64,000 nucleotides of DNA, from assembly GCA_021018815.1 (NCBI GenBank), contig JAITYX010000056.1, forward strand, positions 136,501-200,500, read 5' to 3'. Under the pieces are notes generated by a model, which was not told the origin of the DNA, did no database searches, and worked only from the letters and a program-made list of their open reading frames with translations. Position 1 is the first letter of the stretch; every line of letters begins with the position of its first letter. Shown one piece after another: positions 10,096 to 21,678 of the stretch. A program made the position numbers and the translations under genes. Origin of the DNA: Talinum fruticosum. Taxonomy: Eukaryota; Streptophyta; Magnoliopsida; Caryophyllales; Talinaceae.

Positions 10096-12624
10096 TGTTG
10101 GCTTATGGAGCATAATGGTTTAGTTGGGCTCAGGTTTTACAAGTAAAGAAGTTGGCATGGTCACGGGAAGGGTGGCACGGTCATGATGTTAACGGCACGG
10201 ACAAGAAAACACGAAGCAAATCACTGGACTTGGGCAAGAGAGGAGGTAAGGGTGCCAGGTGCAAAGTGGCCGGCTGTTGAGTTTTTTCTTCCGTTTCTTC
10301 GATTTTCTTGTAATTAATGCTCTGTTAATGCTTGTAATAAATTCTTATTAAGACTCCTTATGGCTATATAACTCAGTGTAAAAACCTCCATTGTTGATGA
10401 AGAATAACCGAGAGAAAGGTGAAAGCTAGTGAGAACTTGAGTGAAAATTGTAAAGCTATTTGATATTCTAATGCATCGATTTCGAATTTTTTTCCCATTT
10501 TGGGTTTTTCCACATTAAAAATTCTTGTGTCCATTATCGTTTATTTCTTTTATTCCTAATTTCATTGTTTGAGAGTTCTCCAATCCTTATAACTAATATC
10601 GAGCAAAGGTGAGGTTGAGAGTTCGCAAAAATGGGGGCGAGAAAGTAAAAATTGAGAGGTTCGATGGGTAAAGATTTCCCGTTCGGAAAATGCAAGTTGA
10701 GGACTTATTGTACCAGAAGGAATTATATCAACCCCTTGGAGAGAAGCCCTCAGACATGGAGTAAAAGAAATGGGAGTTGTTGGATCGGCAAGCTCTTGGG
10801 TCGATGAGATTGACGTTGGCGTGGAACGCGGTGTTCAACGTGATAGACCAAACAATGAAAAAGGGACTGTTGGCAGCGTTGTCCAACCTCTACGAGAAAC
10901 CTTCGATGATGAATAAGGTATATCTCATGTGTCGCTTGTTTGATTTAAAAATAGTAGATGACACTAGTGTAGCGGATCATATTAATGAGTTTAATATGAT
11001 CATTTCTAGTCTTGCTTCGGTGAAAATAAATCTTGAGGATGAGGTTAAGACCTTAATTTTGTTATCTTCGCTACCCGAGTCTTGGGATACCATAGCGTCT
11101 GCCGTTAGTATAGTGTTATAGGATCCAATGCATTAAAGTATGATGGGGATGTGATCTTGAGCAAAAGTATTCGCAAGAAAGATTCAGGGAGTCATCGGGA
11201 AATGCTTTTCATGTAAGGGGTAGGGAGAAACATGTGAAAGATGGTCGGTCCAAATCCAAAGTAAGGGGTCGATCCCAAAACCCGAGGAAGGTTGTTTGTT
11301 GGGGTTGTGGGGACAAGGGACATTTTAAGAAATGTGTCCTAAAAGTTTGATGACCGAAACTCTATATATTCAATGGAAGATGTAGGTGATGCACTTGTGG
11401 TTAGTGCGGAAAATCCTATTGAGTCTTGGGTGGTGGATTTCGGGGCATCATTTCATTCCGGGTCAAATAGAAGTTTAGCTAAAGGTAGAAAATTTGGTAG
11501 TGGGGTCTGCAAGATTGTAAAAGGGGCATTGGTTGTAGTTAAGGGTATAAAATTTGGCTCTTTATACTCTATCGGGGTTGTAGTGACTTAACTTTGAATG
11601 TCGGGGTTAACAGTTTCAGTGGGAGTCTTCAAGATGAAAGACTTGATTTAGGTTCTGCTGTAGTGAGAGTTGATGTGGATGATGGTGTGTTTGTTAGGTC
11701 TACAAACGGGTCATCGGGTGCTCCATAAGGAAAATCACAAGAATCGCGGTTAAAGAAGAAATTGGTGTTGTACGTAAGGTAAAACCAAGAGGTATAAACT
11801 TTTTCTTCATTATGTTTTATTGAGTAACGCTAGTGAGCTAATTTTCAATGGTGAAAGTGTGAAAGAGGTTGATCATTCCGAGTAGGAGTTCACGTTTGGT
11901 GATGGGTTTGAAGGCTTGGATAGCGGGAATCCGGTAAAGAAGATAGTCCAAGGTAAAAGTACCAAAATGGTGAGGGGGTGCAATGACTCGGTGGGTTTCT
12001 TTTGTTGAAGGGGTCGAGTTTTTCGGTGAATTAGATGGGTGCCACAGGAAGGTAAGTCATTAGTCCGCGAGTGGGAGATTGTTTGGTTATTGAGCCTAAT
12101 GGTTTAGTTAGGTTCGGGTTTTAGAAGCAAAGAAGTTGGCATGCTCACGGGAAGGGTGGCACGGTCGTGACGTTAACGACACGGACAAGGAAACACGAAA
12201 CAAAGCGTTGGACTTGGGCCGGAGAGGAGGCACAGGTACAACCGTGCCGGCTTGGCACGGTCGTGCCTAGCACCTGGCACGACCTTGCCGCTTGCAAAAT
12301 GGCCGACTGTTGAGTTTTTTCTTCTGTTTCTTTGGTTTTCTTGTAGTTAATGCTCGGTTACTCGCTTGTAAATACTTATTAAGGCTTGTTATGGCTATAT
12401 AATTCATTGTAAAAACCTCCATTATTGATGAAGAATAGTTAGAAAAAGGTGTAAGCTAGTGAGAGCTTGAGTGAAAATCATTGTAAAGCTATTCAAGTAT
12501 TCTAGTGCATTAATTTCGTAATTTTTTCCCGATTTGAGTTTTTCCACGTTAAAAATTCTTGTGTCCATTCTTGTTTATTCTTTTTTTCCTAATTTCATTG
12601 TTTGAGAACTCTCCGATCCTAACA
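10096..12624 (+). mobile_element. Gag-only Copia-type LTR element, copy 1
   Basis: The left LTR (10096-10591) and right LTR (12080-12624) share long stretches. The left one lacks about 50 bp present in the right. The element is flanked by GATAT (10091-10095) and GATAG (12625-12629), a 4/5 match target duplication. A degenerate initiator-Met primer site (TAATATCGAG) follows the left LTR, and a purine tract (GTGGGAGA) precedes the right LTR. The 1.5-kb interior encodes only remnants of Copia gag, a zinc knuckle and a protease-like start. No integrase, reverse transcriptase or RNase H is present. Structure and sequence match the element at 44525-50166. Confidence 0.85.
10631..11591 (+). pseudogene. 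Copia gag relic with zinc knuckle
   Basis: Broken gag of the surrounding LTR element. The ATG at 10631 is followed within six codons by a stop. The best-preserved block (about 10777-11121) reads LLDRQALGSMRLTL and then NLYEKPSMMNKVYLM, with SVADHINEFN further on, which is diagnostic of Copia-type Gag (UBN2-like). A frameshifted CCHC knuckle, CWGCGDKGHFKK, lies near 11300. At 11409-11455 the frame gives ESWVVDFGASFHS, the start of an aspartic-protease-like segment in which the catalytic D-S/T-G is DFG. Several frameshifts and stops make it non-functional. Confidence 0.8.
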
Positions 12625-12629
12625 GATAG

Positions 12630-13194
12630 TGCTAAAAAACTATTGTGAGGGTCCTCTAAAGTTCGCCAAAAAACTGTAAATTAGTAGTTATGAAACCATC
12701 TACTGCCCCATAACTTACCTTCAATGTAAGAGTTAGAATTTTACATGGCAACAAAATTTAAAAAGAAAATTACTGAATTCTTTACTTTCTCTCTCTTTCT
12801 CTCAAAGTCCAAAGACCTTCCCGTTCTCTCTGTTTCTCTCTCTCGCTCTTCCCTTCCTTCCTCGTTGTCCTTTAAATAGAGTCCGAACCTAACATTTTCA
12901 CCATCAAAGTTACATAATCTCAGGCCAAAACCTTACCATCCCACACCCAATTCGATCGTCGAATACATTAATTACTTGCAAAGAACCTGAAAAAACAACT
13001 CTCAGAGAGTCCTCTTTCAGCAATGAAGAATTGTTTTTCCTTGGCCCGCTCCATCAGACGCTGGCTTCGAAGTTATGTAATAGGAAACTTTTACAAAGAA
13101 ACCAAATTCAATCTAATCCTACTAACATTATAAAGAACGTAGAGGACCATATTTGCTTTGATAGTTGAATTATGAAGGAACTAAATTTGCAAAA
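12630..13194. other. Intergenic between LTR element and OPT 3' end
   Basis: Contains a strongly pyrimidine-rich tract at about 12780-12860 and a TTTAAATAG box near 12870, which look like a plus-strand promoter or 5' UTR. Only a 36-codon open frame (13023-13133) follows, and it has no recognised similarity. I annotate no gene here. Confidence 0.4.
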
Positions 13195-16159
13195 CTAATA
13201 GATAATTGGGCAACCATCAACCGAGACGCCAGTTCGTGTTGGACAAGATGCGTAAGGGCAGCCATGAAGATTATTCCCCGCCAATTGAGCTTGACATCCT
13301 CCAAGCCCAAAAACAGGTATAATGTCACAGCCATAAATGCCAAACCAGCGTCAAGTGCTCCTGAGAGCAAATAGTTGTGGCGTTTCCACCATCTAGGAGC
13401 ACACCTAAATGCAACATATCCAGAGAGGAACCCTACGAAAATCCATGTAGTGTAATTCACTGCGGTGGCGGGTGGCATGTGTCCCGTAGCGGCAATCAAA
13501 ATAGGCATATTGATCAGCCTGATCCATTCCTGGTTTGGGAAAGCTTTTGTTGCTAACCATACAGGAATTGGGGCAATGGCTCCTCCTAGGAAAAACCAAT
13601 GTACTGCTCCATAAATCCCTTTATCTCCAAAGATCCTACGAGGTCCAATCAAACCCCATATAATCGAGGCATCATAGAACACAGCGTCAAAAGGGCATGT
13701 CCATATACTGCTCGAGTTATTACTTTCACATATATTTGGAACAGTTTCCATTAACCACCAAGCAGTACCAAGATACACTAAGCTAGAGACAAGGGTTCCC
13801 ACAACCTACCAAAATTACAACAAAATTAATGTAACTACTTTGAAAATTAGCATTAGTCTCGACGCTACTTCACTGAATTGCTTTTAATGATCAATCGTAA
13901 ATTGTTTATTTAATTTTCAAGTATTCCATAATTATTAAAATTAAATGACCTATAATAAAGGAATAAAGTTACCTGTGCCATGAACATTGTTCTAGGTGGA
14001 ATTTTCATGTAATGGCCAAGTTTGAAGTCTTGTAGAAAGGTCACAGCTTGCTTCATACTAATGTATCCGTAAACCTTGAAGCACATATTCGCTACAGGAT
14101 ATCCAGGGTAAATGTAACCAATGATGTACTCTGTAATGACGTTTAAGCCTGGTGACTATTATTCAGCACAAAAAAATCATTAGCAATAAAAAGATTTAAT
14201 TTAGTTACGAGTAAAATGTATTGGTTTTACGAAGTTATATTGCAAGTTTTCAAATATTATAAAATAAATTATTTCAAGATGTGTTTCTACCTGGTTTGTA
14301 ATGGCGGTAATAATTCCTATAGGAAGTCTGAAGATGAAGGCAACGACACATGAAATCAATACGCCCCACCAAGGTAATTGGAGTTGATCTTTGTAGTATT
14401 CACAAGCAAAAATGGCAGCTGTAATATTTATGAGAAGGATTACCCAAAACCACGAATCAGGTACTAGTTTGTACCTTGTCATGAGTTTTGCATGTATGTC
14501 CATTTTCCTGTCTTTAAAGCTTGCTTTGCTTTGCTCCCATATTTCTCTGCCATGAAATAGAGCTACATGCATGATTGTAGCAGTGAGTGTAGCAAAACCG
14601 ACCCTATATGTTGTGACAAAGGAGGCACTCAGGTCAAGAGGACCTTCCATTTCATATGCCTCATGGTTGATATGAAAGTTGGAGTCAATGATGGCAGAGA
14701 CATTGTAAACTGAGCCAGATGAAGTGAAGAGGCTTTTGGAGAATATGGGGAAGGTCTTGGCTTTATACGTATTGAGCCAATAGCTGACTGGGGTGATCAC
14801 ATACATGACAAGCATGAACCCAACGGCCACATTGGCTGTGGCAAACCAAGGGCTCGCTAGTGGGCTTCCAAGATATGCTGAGACGGTGGACCAATCAAGC
14901 CCAAAAGCACCGATTCCAAGCCCATTTAGCCCAGAACCAAGTTGATGCGCAACCACAGACTTGGGAAAAATCCAACATATCCAGGAAAGCGAAGTCGGCA
15001 TTTGAAGGAGGTAGCCTGGGAAAACATAATATGCAAAGCTGCATACGAAGGCAATTACGAAGAATTGACTGCGAGTGATACCACCTCGTCTTTTTTCGTC
15101 CTCGTGCAAAGCTCTGTGGTGTGGAAATATGATCAACATATAAATGTGAGATTTTAACGACATCAACTTTTCAATGCAGTATTAATTAATTATAACATCA
15201 AGTATTCGTATCAGTATCAGGTTTGTTTGAAACAACATAGTTTTGAGTACCTAAACAAAGAAACCTGAACAAGGTTAGAAGGCCACCACATTTCTGCGGG
15301 CTCCACCAGATAACGCCGGAATATGCCAGCCCATCCAAATCCTAGAACCTTTTATCCATTCCAAGTTCCCAGGGAAAAATGAAGCAATGGAAAGAAGAAG
15401 AAGAAGAAGAAGAAGAAGAAGAAGAAGAAGAAAACAGAGAGGAGTAACACAAAGATTGGAGAGTATTTAGAAACCCCTTGATAATTAATTATGGCTTTGT
15501 CGCGTGTAAATTAAGTGAAGATTAAATAATTTAGCAATATAATGAATGTACAAGTACCTGAGTGGTGAGGACCACAAGCAAGGAAACAAAGAAGGTGATC
15601 TGCTTGTTGTAGAAGATCTTACCAACGGTGATCAAATGGATGGCGTAGACGGAACTAGCGCCGGCATTGGCCAAGATGGTGATGAGGACGTGCTCCTTGA
15701 CGTTGAAAGGGCCCGGGTTGAGGGAAAGGGTGAACTCCAAGGGGGTGGAGCGGAGGAGGCGGAAGGGGCGGGTGGGCAGCTTGGAGGCCATCCAGCGGCA
15801 AGGGGCACCACAGCTACCTGGGCCGAGATGGCGGAGATGACCAGTGGCTCCGTCCTGTACCAGAAGAACTGGTTGAGGAACGACAGGAGCACGCAGGAGA
15901 GCGTCCCCAGCAGCCAGCTCCGAAATGTCAGCACCGGCAGCGTCGGATCATCGCTGGTGGGCACCGTCATCGCCACCTGCTACACCGGCGACTCTTCTGC
16001 TGCTACTGCACCAATTAATTAAAAACAAGCTAGTAAGTAATTAGTTCAATTAATCAAGCTATATGAGCTTAGGACTCTCTAATTAAGAGGAATACAGTAT
16101 TAATGGATCATCATTCATTAGTCATTACAGAGAGGGGTAGCTTGATTTTGATCTTCCAT
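13195..16159 (-). CDS. OPT1/OPT5-like oligopeptide transporter, disrupted frame
   Basis: Proton-coupled oligopeptide transporter of the plasma membrane (OPT family, PT clade). Six exons in correct splice phase: 16129-16159, 15558-16005, 15251-15348, 14291-15113, 13973-14155 and 13195-13805. They would total 731 residues, the usual length. Family hallmarks are present: [27 protein letters not shown], the NPG motif in [60 protein letters not shown], the KIPPR motif and ALDAGLAFM. Three lesions break it: TAG at 15980-15982 where a Glu codon is usual, a missing base near 15799 (the frame should continue PLGRWMASK), and a missing G in the run 13276-13279 before the Cys-rich tail (GCPYASCPT). Without restoration the last exon would stop at 13170. 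Pseudogene or sequencing errors; see findings. Confidence 0.85.
15393..15433. repeat. (GAA)n microsatellite in OPT intron
   Basis: An uninterrupted GAA/AAG trinucleotide array of about 13 units lies inside the second OPT intron (15349-15557), on the plus strand. Confidence 0.9.
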
Positions 16160-18014
16160 GAGATGAGCTAGGACTCTAAGTTATGGGTATGGCAGTGTCA
16201 GTGTTAGCTTTGAATTCGCAATTTGGTATGGCAGATTATTGGTGAGTGAGATTCAAGAATTGAGGCCTCGCCAACAACTTCAACTTGAGATCAAACTACA
16301 CCATTGAAAACCAATGGCCAACTTGTGCAAGTGGGGGTGGGATAGAGGAAGAAGGATGGAATCCGGCCCGTATACATATTGTGCTTCATTGAATTTAATT
16401 TCTATTATTAAACTCCTTAGATTTGTATGGTGATACATTCATCTAATTATGTTATGTTATATAAGTATTAGTGTCTATTTAATAAGTGTATTTAAAATTA
16501 TTGTTACCACATGCTCAATGCTGAATTTCTTTTCTTAGACTTTTCAATTATTGTTGCTCTCACATATCAGTTGTTTAGGAGAGCCATAAAATTTTCTCTC
16601 TCTTTATTTTATTTTAATTTTACAATAATGAGTGAGTCCATCTATTAGATCCCTTTTAAAGGACGTAGATTTAGTGGACTCACAAGTAGAAGAAAGAAGT
16701 ATGTAATTATTGGACTAAACCCGAGGGAGGCGTATGAAAAAAATAACAATCACACAATTGGAGGGGAAAAAACATAGACAAGATTAATATATCCAACAGA
16801 AAGCTCTATTGATATTTTTATTTTTGAATATGGATGATGGATTACACAATTAAATGAACGGATAAAAATAAAATGCTTTTGTGGGGAATTAATTGAATGG
16901 GTCCCCAACCATTGTTCGATCACGATATATGGTCCCAAGTCAATTATATTCTCCATAAATCAACAAAATAGCTTGTGGGTACCTCATTATTGATGCACAT
17001 CGTGATGTGCTTCTTGTGTAAAGAAGTGATAAAAAAACAATACAATAATTAGCCAATTAAATAAATTTTATTTTTTAAACTAAATAAAATTTAACCATCA
17101 ACTTATCCTATATATTAAGAGATACAAACATTCCTTAACTTAGACCACCTTAAAAATGAAAGCCCATACAATTAAAAAAAACACCTCGAAGGTAGACTTA
17201 AACCTAGCAAATAGCACAACAAACAAGTAAGCTAAACAAGGAGCATTAGACTATCTTAATCACCGTGCAAGCATTGTCAAATGGATGACATTGAGCCATA
17301 GGTTTTGTATGAGGATTGTCAAATGGATAAGCATTGTTTGGCCCCGCATAGTTCTTGTTATATATTTTTTTGGGAGGCTGGCCCGGCCCCTCAATTACAC
17401 CAAAAGGAAACTGTGAAATGTTAATATATCAGACATTTTAATAGGGTAATAATATATGTCTTATAATATATAAGTAAATATTTAATAAGAAATGACCCTT
17501 AGAAAGATAAGACATTTTAAATTTCACCTTTTTATTTCTAATTCAAGGCCTCATAACTAAATATGTCATCCCCTCCCACACTTTTCTCCTATCCAAGTCT
17601 CAGAAATTAAATTAGCACAGTTCAACCAGCTCTGCTCTTGAAATAATCAACGATTGTTGCGACCACATTTGATTGTCGTCAATCGATTTTCTACCACCTT
17701 CATCTAATTATCACTCCCACACTGCTATCCTCATTGAAGATGACCACCAACGGTTGCGCAATGACTGAGAATCACGCACCTTGGGTCGCCGAATACATTT
17801 TATGTTTAAAATTATCAATTTTTCTACAAGTACAATTATTTATCAATTGTGAGCTGTAGTGTTTGTTAGCTACGCTAATAACTAATACCCTAATCAAATA
17901 ACATTGTTTGTAAAAACGTATTATGTTATGTGCCTAATTTTATAAGTATTAAAAAATTATGGATAAAAAGTGATTTTACATCATTTACAATTAGTAACAC
18001 TCATACACTATTTA
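16160..18014. other. Intergenic, upstream of OPT
   Basis: 5' flank of the OPT gene followed by AT-rich DNA. No exon, RNA gene or clear repeat boundary was recognised. Confidence 0.45.
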
Positions 18015-18676
18015 GGTCATGTTCAAGCAATGACCTTTTAGATGGCGTTTAGTGTTTTGATATGTCAAAACATATTTATCATAATTTTAGTTGTTCGGTA
18101 AACAAACGTTTAATATCAATAAGTACCGTTTAAAGTAGCGTTTACAAAACGTTAAAGTTATTAACTTTTGAGAAAAATTAAGTAGCGTTTCCAATTTGCT
18201 TCCAAACGTACCCTTGCATTTCTAAACCAACATCAACATAACTTCTTTTAATCAATTATTGCATCAACATATGGCGGATGACAAAAGCACTTTATTGTTG
18301 TGTTGCCCAGGGAGAATTGAGAAACTTTAAGTGATTATATATATGTGTATGTATGCATGTATGCATGTATTAAGAGTCTAAATTGAGTGCCATTAAAGAA
18401 ACTAATAGTAATAATAATAAGTGGTGACAGTATTAATATTAATATTAAGAATAATAGCGATAATAATGACAAAAAAGGAGTGTCCTTTTTGTCATTTGCT
18501 TGTTCACCGGATAATGTAACCTCTAATATAACCAAACACATATTTTTCAAACAACTAATTAAACAGACTCTACGCTGACAAACTAAACTACAACAGACTA
18601 TCAGCTACCTAAACAACTATCCGCTTGTCAAGCAACTATCCGCTACACGAACAGACTAATTTTACCGAACAAAGCC
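18015..18676. mobile_element. Tourist-like MITE
   Basis: Begins GGTCATGTTCAAG after TTA (18012-18014) and ends CCGAACAAAGCC before TTA (18677-18679). The TTA duplication and the GGYNNTGTTC-type inverted ends suit a PIF/Harbinger MITE. The inner similarity of the arms is weaker than in the 8054-8673 element. Non-coding. Confidence 0.45.
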
Positions 18677-19167
18677 TTAATTATACTATTTTTTTTAGTA
18701 TGATATTATGGTGTTTAAGCTAAAAATATCTTATAGTAAGACATTTATCATTTTGTTTTAAAAAATTTTAAAAATTTATAACCTAAATTGGACACACTTT
18801 AAATTGTATGTTGGGTTGTAATAATTTGTAACCAGAATGATAGTAATTTATATAATTAAGGGCAATAAGGAAGATTTGGGTAGCACAAGAAAGTGAGTGA
18901 CTCGAAGAAATTCATAGGCTCCACTTTAAATTTGGTGGGGTGAGATAACTTAGCTTCGTTCCCCCACTTTAAAAAAGAAACAAAAATAAAAGGGCCCAAA
19001 ATACAAGCCCAAAGCACCCACAAGAACGTAGTACTAAATAACACATGTAGAGAGGGGGAAGTAATCAATTACCTTAGAGAAGGGACGTATCTGAATAATG
19101 AAGCCTCATTAGCACAGCACATCAAGCAACAAATTGGTTAATTTCCTTGGCCGTCCATTATCAAATG
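18677..19167. other. Intergenic
   Basis: AT-rich DNA between a MITE and an RPS27 pseudogene. Short open frames at 18856-19068 (minus) have no recognised similarity. Confidence 0.4.
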
Positions 19168-19395
19168 GATGGTGGTGCAGAAAAACATAGAGCCGCTGAA
19201 GCCACCAGTGGAAGCACAAGCTCAAGAGGCTGGTCCACGCACTCTCCAAACTCCTACTTCATGGATGTCAAGTGTCCCGCTTGCATCACCATCACCACCG
19301 TCTTCAGCCGCTCTGAGACCTTCACCTGCCCCAACTGGAGACAAAGCCCTCCTCAGGGTCTCGATTACAAGTGCTACTATTGACTCTCAACTTGT
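19168..19395 (+). pseudogene. RPS27: 40S ribosomal protein S27 retropseudogene
   Basis: Fragments of the eukaryotic RPS27 coding sequence occur in order but in different frames. First comes [15 protein letters not shown], like the normal N-terminus. Then comes the HKLKRLV segment in a second frame, then [20 protein letters not shown] in a third. The zinc-ribbon region after TFTCPN is degraded, losing the second Cys pair region and the C-terminal RRKGD-type tail. No intron is seen between the N-terminal and core parts, which suggests a processed copy. Several indels rule out function. Confidence 0.75.
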
Positions 19396-19620
19396 CCAAG
19401 GTTGGCTACTCTCATTTCAACGAATGCAAAACTCTGATACTTCTAAATCATTGGTTTGTTCATATACAACACTGCTCCCTGCTAGCATTTGATTTGCATG
19501 AGGATTTTTCATGGGCTATAACTTAGCTTAGAATGGTGAACATTTATTGATTTCATTCAAAAGCACCCAAAAAAACCCCAATAAACTTACCAACAATTCC
19601 AAAGTTGCCAACTAATGATT

Positions 19621-21541
19621 GAGGGTATGTTTTGTTGGAGGTTTCTTGAAAAATATTTTCATTGTAAAATGTTTCTAAGGAGATTAATTTTAAATTCATA
19701 TTTTTCTATATTTGGCATAAAAAATAATTTTAAACTTATATTTTGTATTATTTTAGTGATTATATATGTTGTGATAAATATCGATAAATAAAGAAATTTT
19801 GATATCAAATTTTAGTGTTTTGAGTTTTTTTATATTCCCTATCAAATTGTCAAACTTCAATCCAAACTATTAAAGTCATCCTATATTTAAAAAATTAGTC
19901 AATTGAATAGTTTTAGTGGTAGTAATATTCCTGTCAAACAGTCAAGTTTCGATTCAAACCGTTGAAATCACCACGTATCCGAAAATTTAGTAACTAAATG
20001 ATAAATCGGAATTTTACGTGCTTTTCCATTCTCTTATTGGCTAATTTCGATACTTCAAAGGCCTTCTCACCTAAATTCTTATTTGATTTCGCTTACTTTC
20101 TTCATTTATGATTAAAGTGTGCGAATTTCTATGTTTTGAGGCAATCCCGCCTTTTATAATGAAGAATACATCTTTCAAAGTGCTAAGGAAAAGAGCGGGA
20201 GGCCATAGAAGGTCGGAGAGCGAAGAAAGAGGTCAAGCCAAGTTAGCACATGTTGTAGCACTGGTTGTGTCTGAAGAAAAGAAGGAAACGAAGACCTAGC
20301 ACAGCTGTGGCTCGAAGCAAAAGAGGTCAGCACGAGGCAATGCCAAAGTCAGCACAGAGCCATGCAAGGAATTTGGGATTTAATTGAAGAAGTCGTGAGC
20401 TTGCACGGGTTAAGCACGGTTTTAGCATTGGTTGTGCCAATCGGCGGTTTTCATTTTTCCGCACATTTTATTCCGTAAACTGTTAATTTTCGAACAGACT
20501 TTTATGCTGCGTTTTTTTAGGCTAGTTTCTCTCTATTTTAAACACTTATTTCCATTGTTAAGAGATCAAAGCTTGGAGTTATTTTCATTTAATCGCAAGT
20601 TAATTCAAGTTTACGGTATTATTATTCTTCTCTCTACTTCTATCTTGCATTCTTTTCGATCTTCATTCCTCAATCTGCTGTCAAATGCCATGAATATGTG
20701 TGGCCAAATTTCCAACTTAGGTTGGGGATTTTGCCACTAATATGCTAGTCTAATCGTAATTTATGCTTTGATGCTAATTTGCAATTGTTTGATAAATTTC
20801 CAACTTGTTGATACTTGTGAATTGGTGTGAGGTTCGAGAGAATCCTGCCTTTATTGTTTTTGGGAATTGAGTAGACTTCGAGAGAAGAGGCTTAGTTCTA
20901 CTTTAACTTGTTGGATGATTACAACTTAGATATGAGAATAATTTAGGTTGTTATTAAGGGAAGAGTCGATAATCATGTAATTCTTTTGTTTTGATTGTGT
21001 GAGAACAACAATTAATTCAGTTGAGTTAGCTTAATGACCTTCGAGAGAAGGCTTAGGTGGTCCGAACCGCATTGATTCCCTAGTTCATCGCAGCTTGTGA
21101 ATAGTGTAGAAGCATGTAATTAAGATTGGTGGCATGTTAGCTTGGTAAATCCCTACCTAAGGTTTTCTTTATCTGATTTCATTTCGTTTTGTAGTGCTTG
21201 CGTTACCAACAAATTCGAATTGTTTCTTTGCTTAGTTCATAAGGACATTGACCTTAGACTTGTATGAGATCTAGCTCCCGAGAACGACAACCGTACTCTC
21301 TATAGTACAACAACACTAAATTATTTTAGTAGTTGTATATGTGATAATAATATCAACAAATAATGAAGAAATTTAGAAGTGTCCAAAAACCAACTTCCTC
21401 TTTAAGGAAAAATATTTTCCCCTTATGGAAGAAAATAATTTTCCTTAAAAATAATTTTCAATCATGTTCTTTACCAAGCTACAGCAAATTAAAAAATTTA
21501 TTTTTTAAGAAAATAATTTGCCTATAACCAAACGCACCCTA
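19621..21541. mobile_element. Composite repeat: TIR-like ends around LTR-like remnant
   Basis: The left end AGGGTATGTTTTGTTGGAGG (about 19622) and the inverted right end AGGGTGCGTTTGGTTATAGG (about 21540) look like TIRs of a DNA element. The interior from about 20100 to 21330 has the texture of a plant LTR: repeated 'cgagagaagaggcttag'-type phrases and the end CCCGAGAACGACAACCGTAC. A sequence near 19752 (ATTTTAGTGATTATATATG) recurs directly near 21313, flanking that insert. No protein domain is present. Boundaries and classes are tentative. Confidence 0.35.
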
Positions 21542-21678
21542 AATAAACAAATAGGGAAGCCGTATTTGTTCCAAAAGGCACCGGCATAATGAAAAAATAA
21601 AAAATCTCAAAATGTTTGTACTATGGTTTATAATTGTTTATTCTGGAATTAATTTAAGTAATTGAGATAATGATAAAA

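Noticed and set aside
13023..13133. 36-codon plus-strand frame after a promoter-like pyrimidine tract
   Set aside because: Too short, no homologue recognised, and it ends before the OPT 3' end; not enough to call a gene.
15546..16022. 158-codon plus-strand frame
   Set aside because: Antisense shadow of the GC-rich OPT exon 15558-16005, whose minus-strand product is recognisable.
20108..20740. Two plus-strand open frames of 63 and 102 codons
   Set aside because: Inside an LTR-like remnant, low complexity, no similarity.
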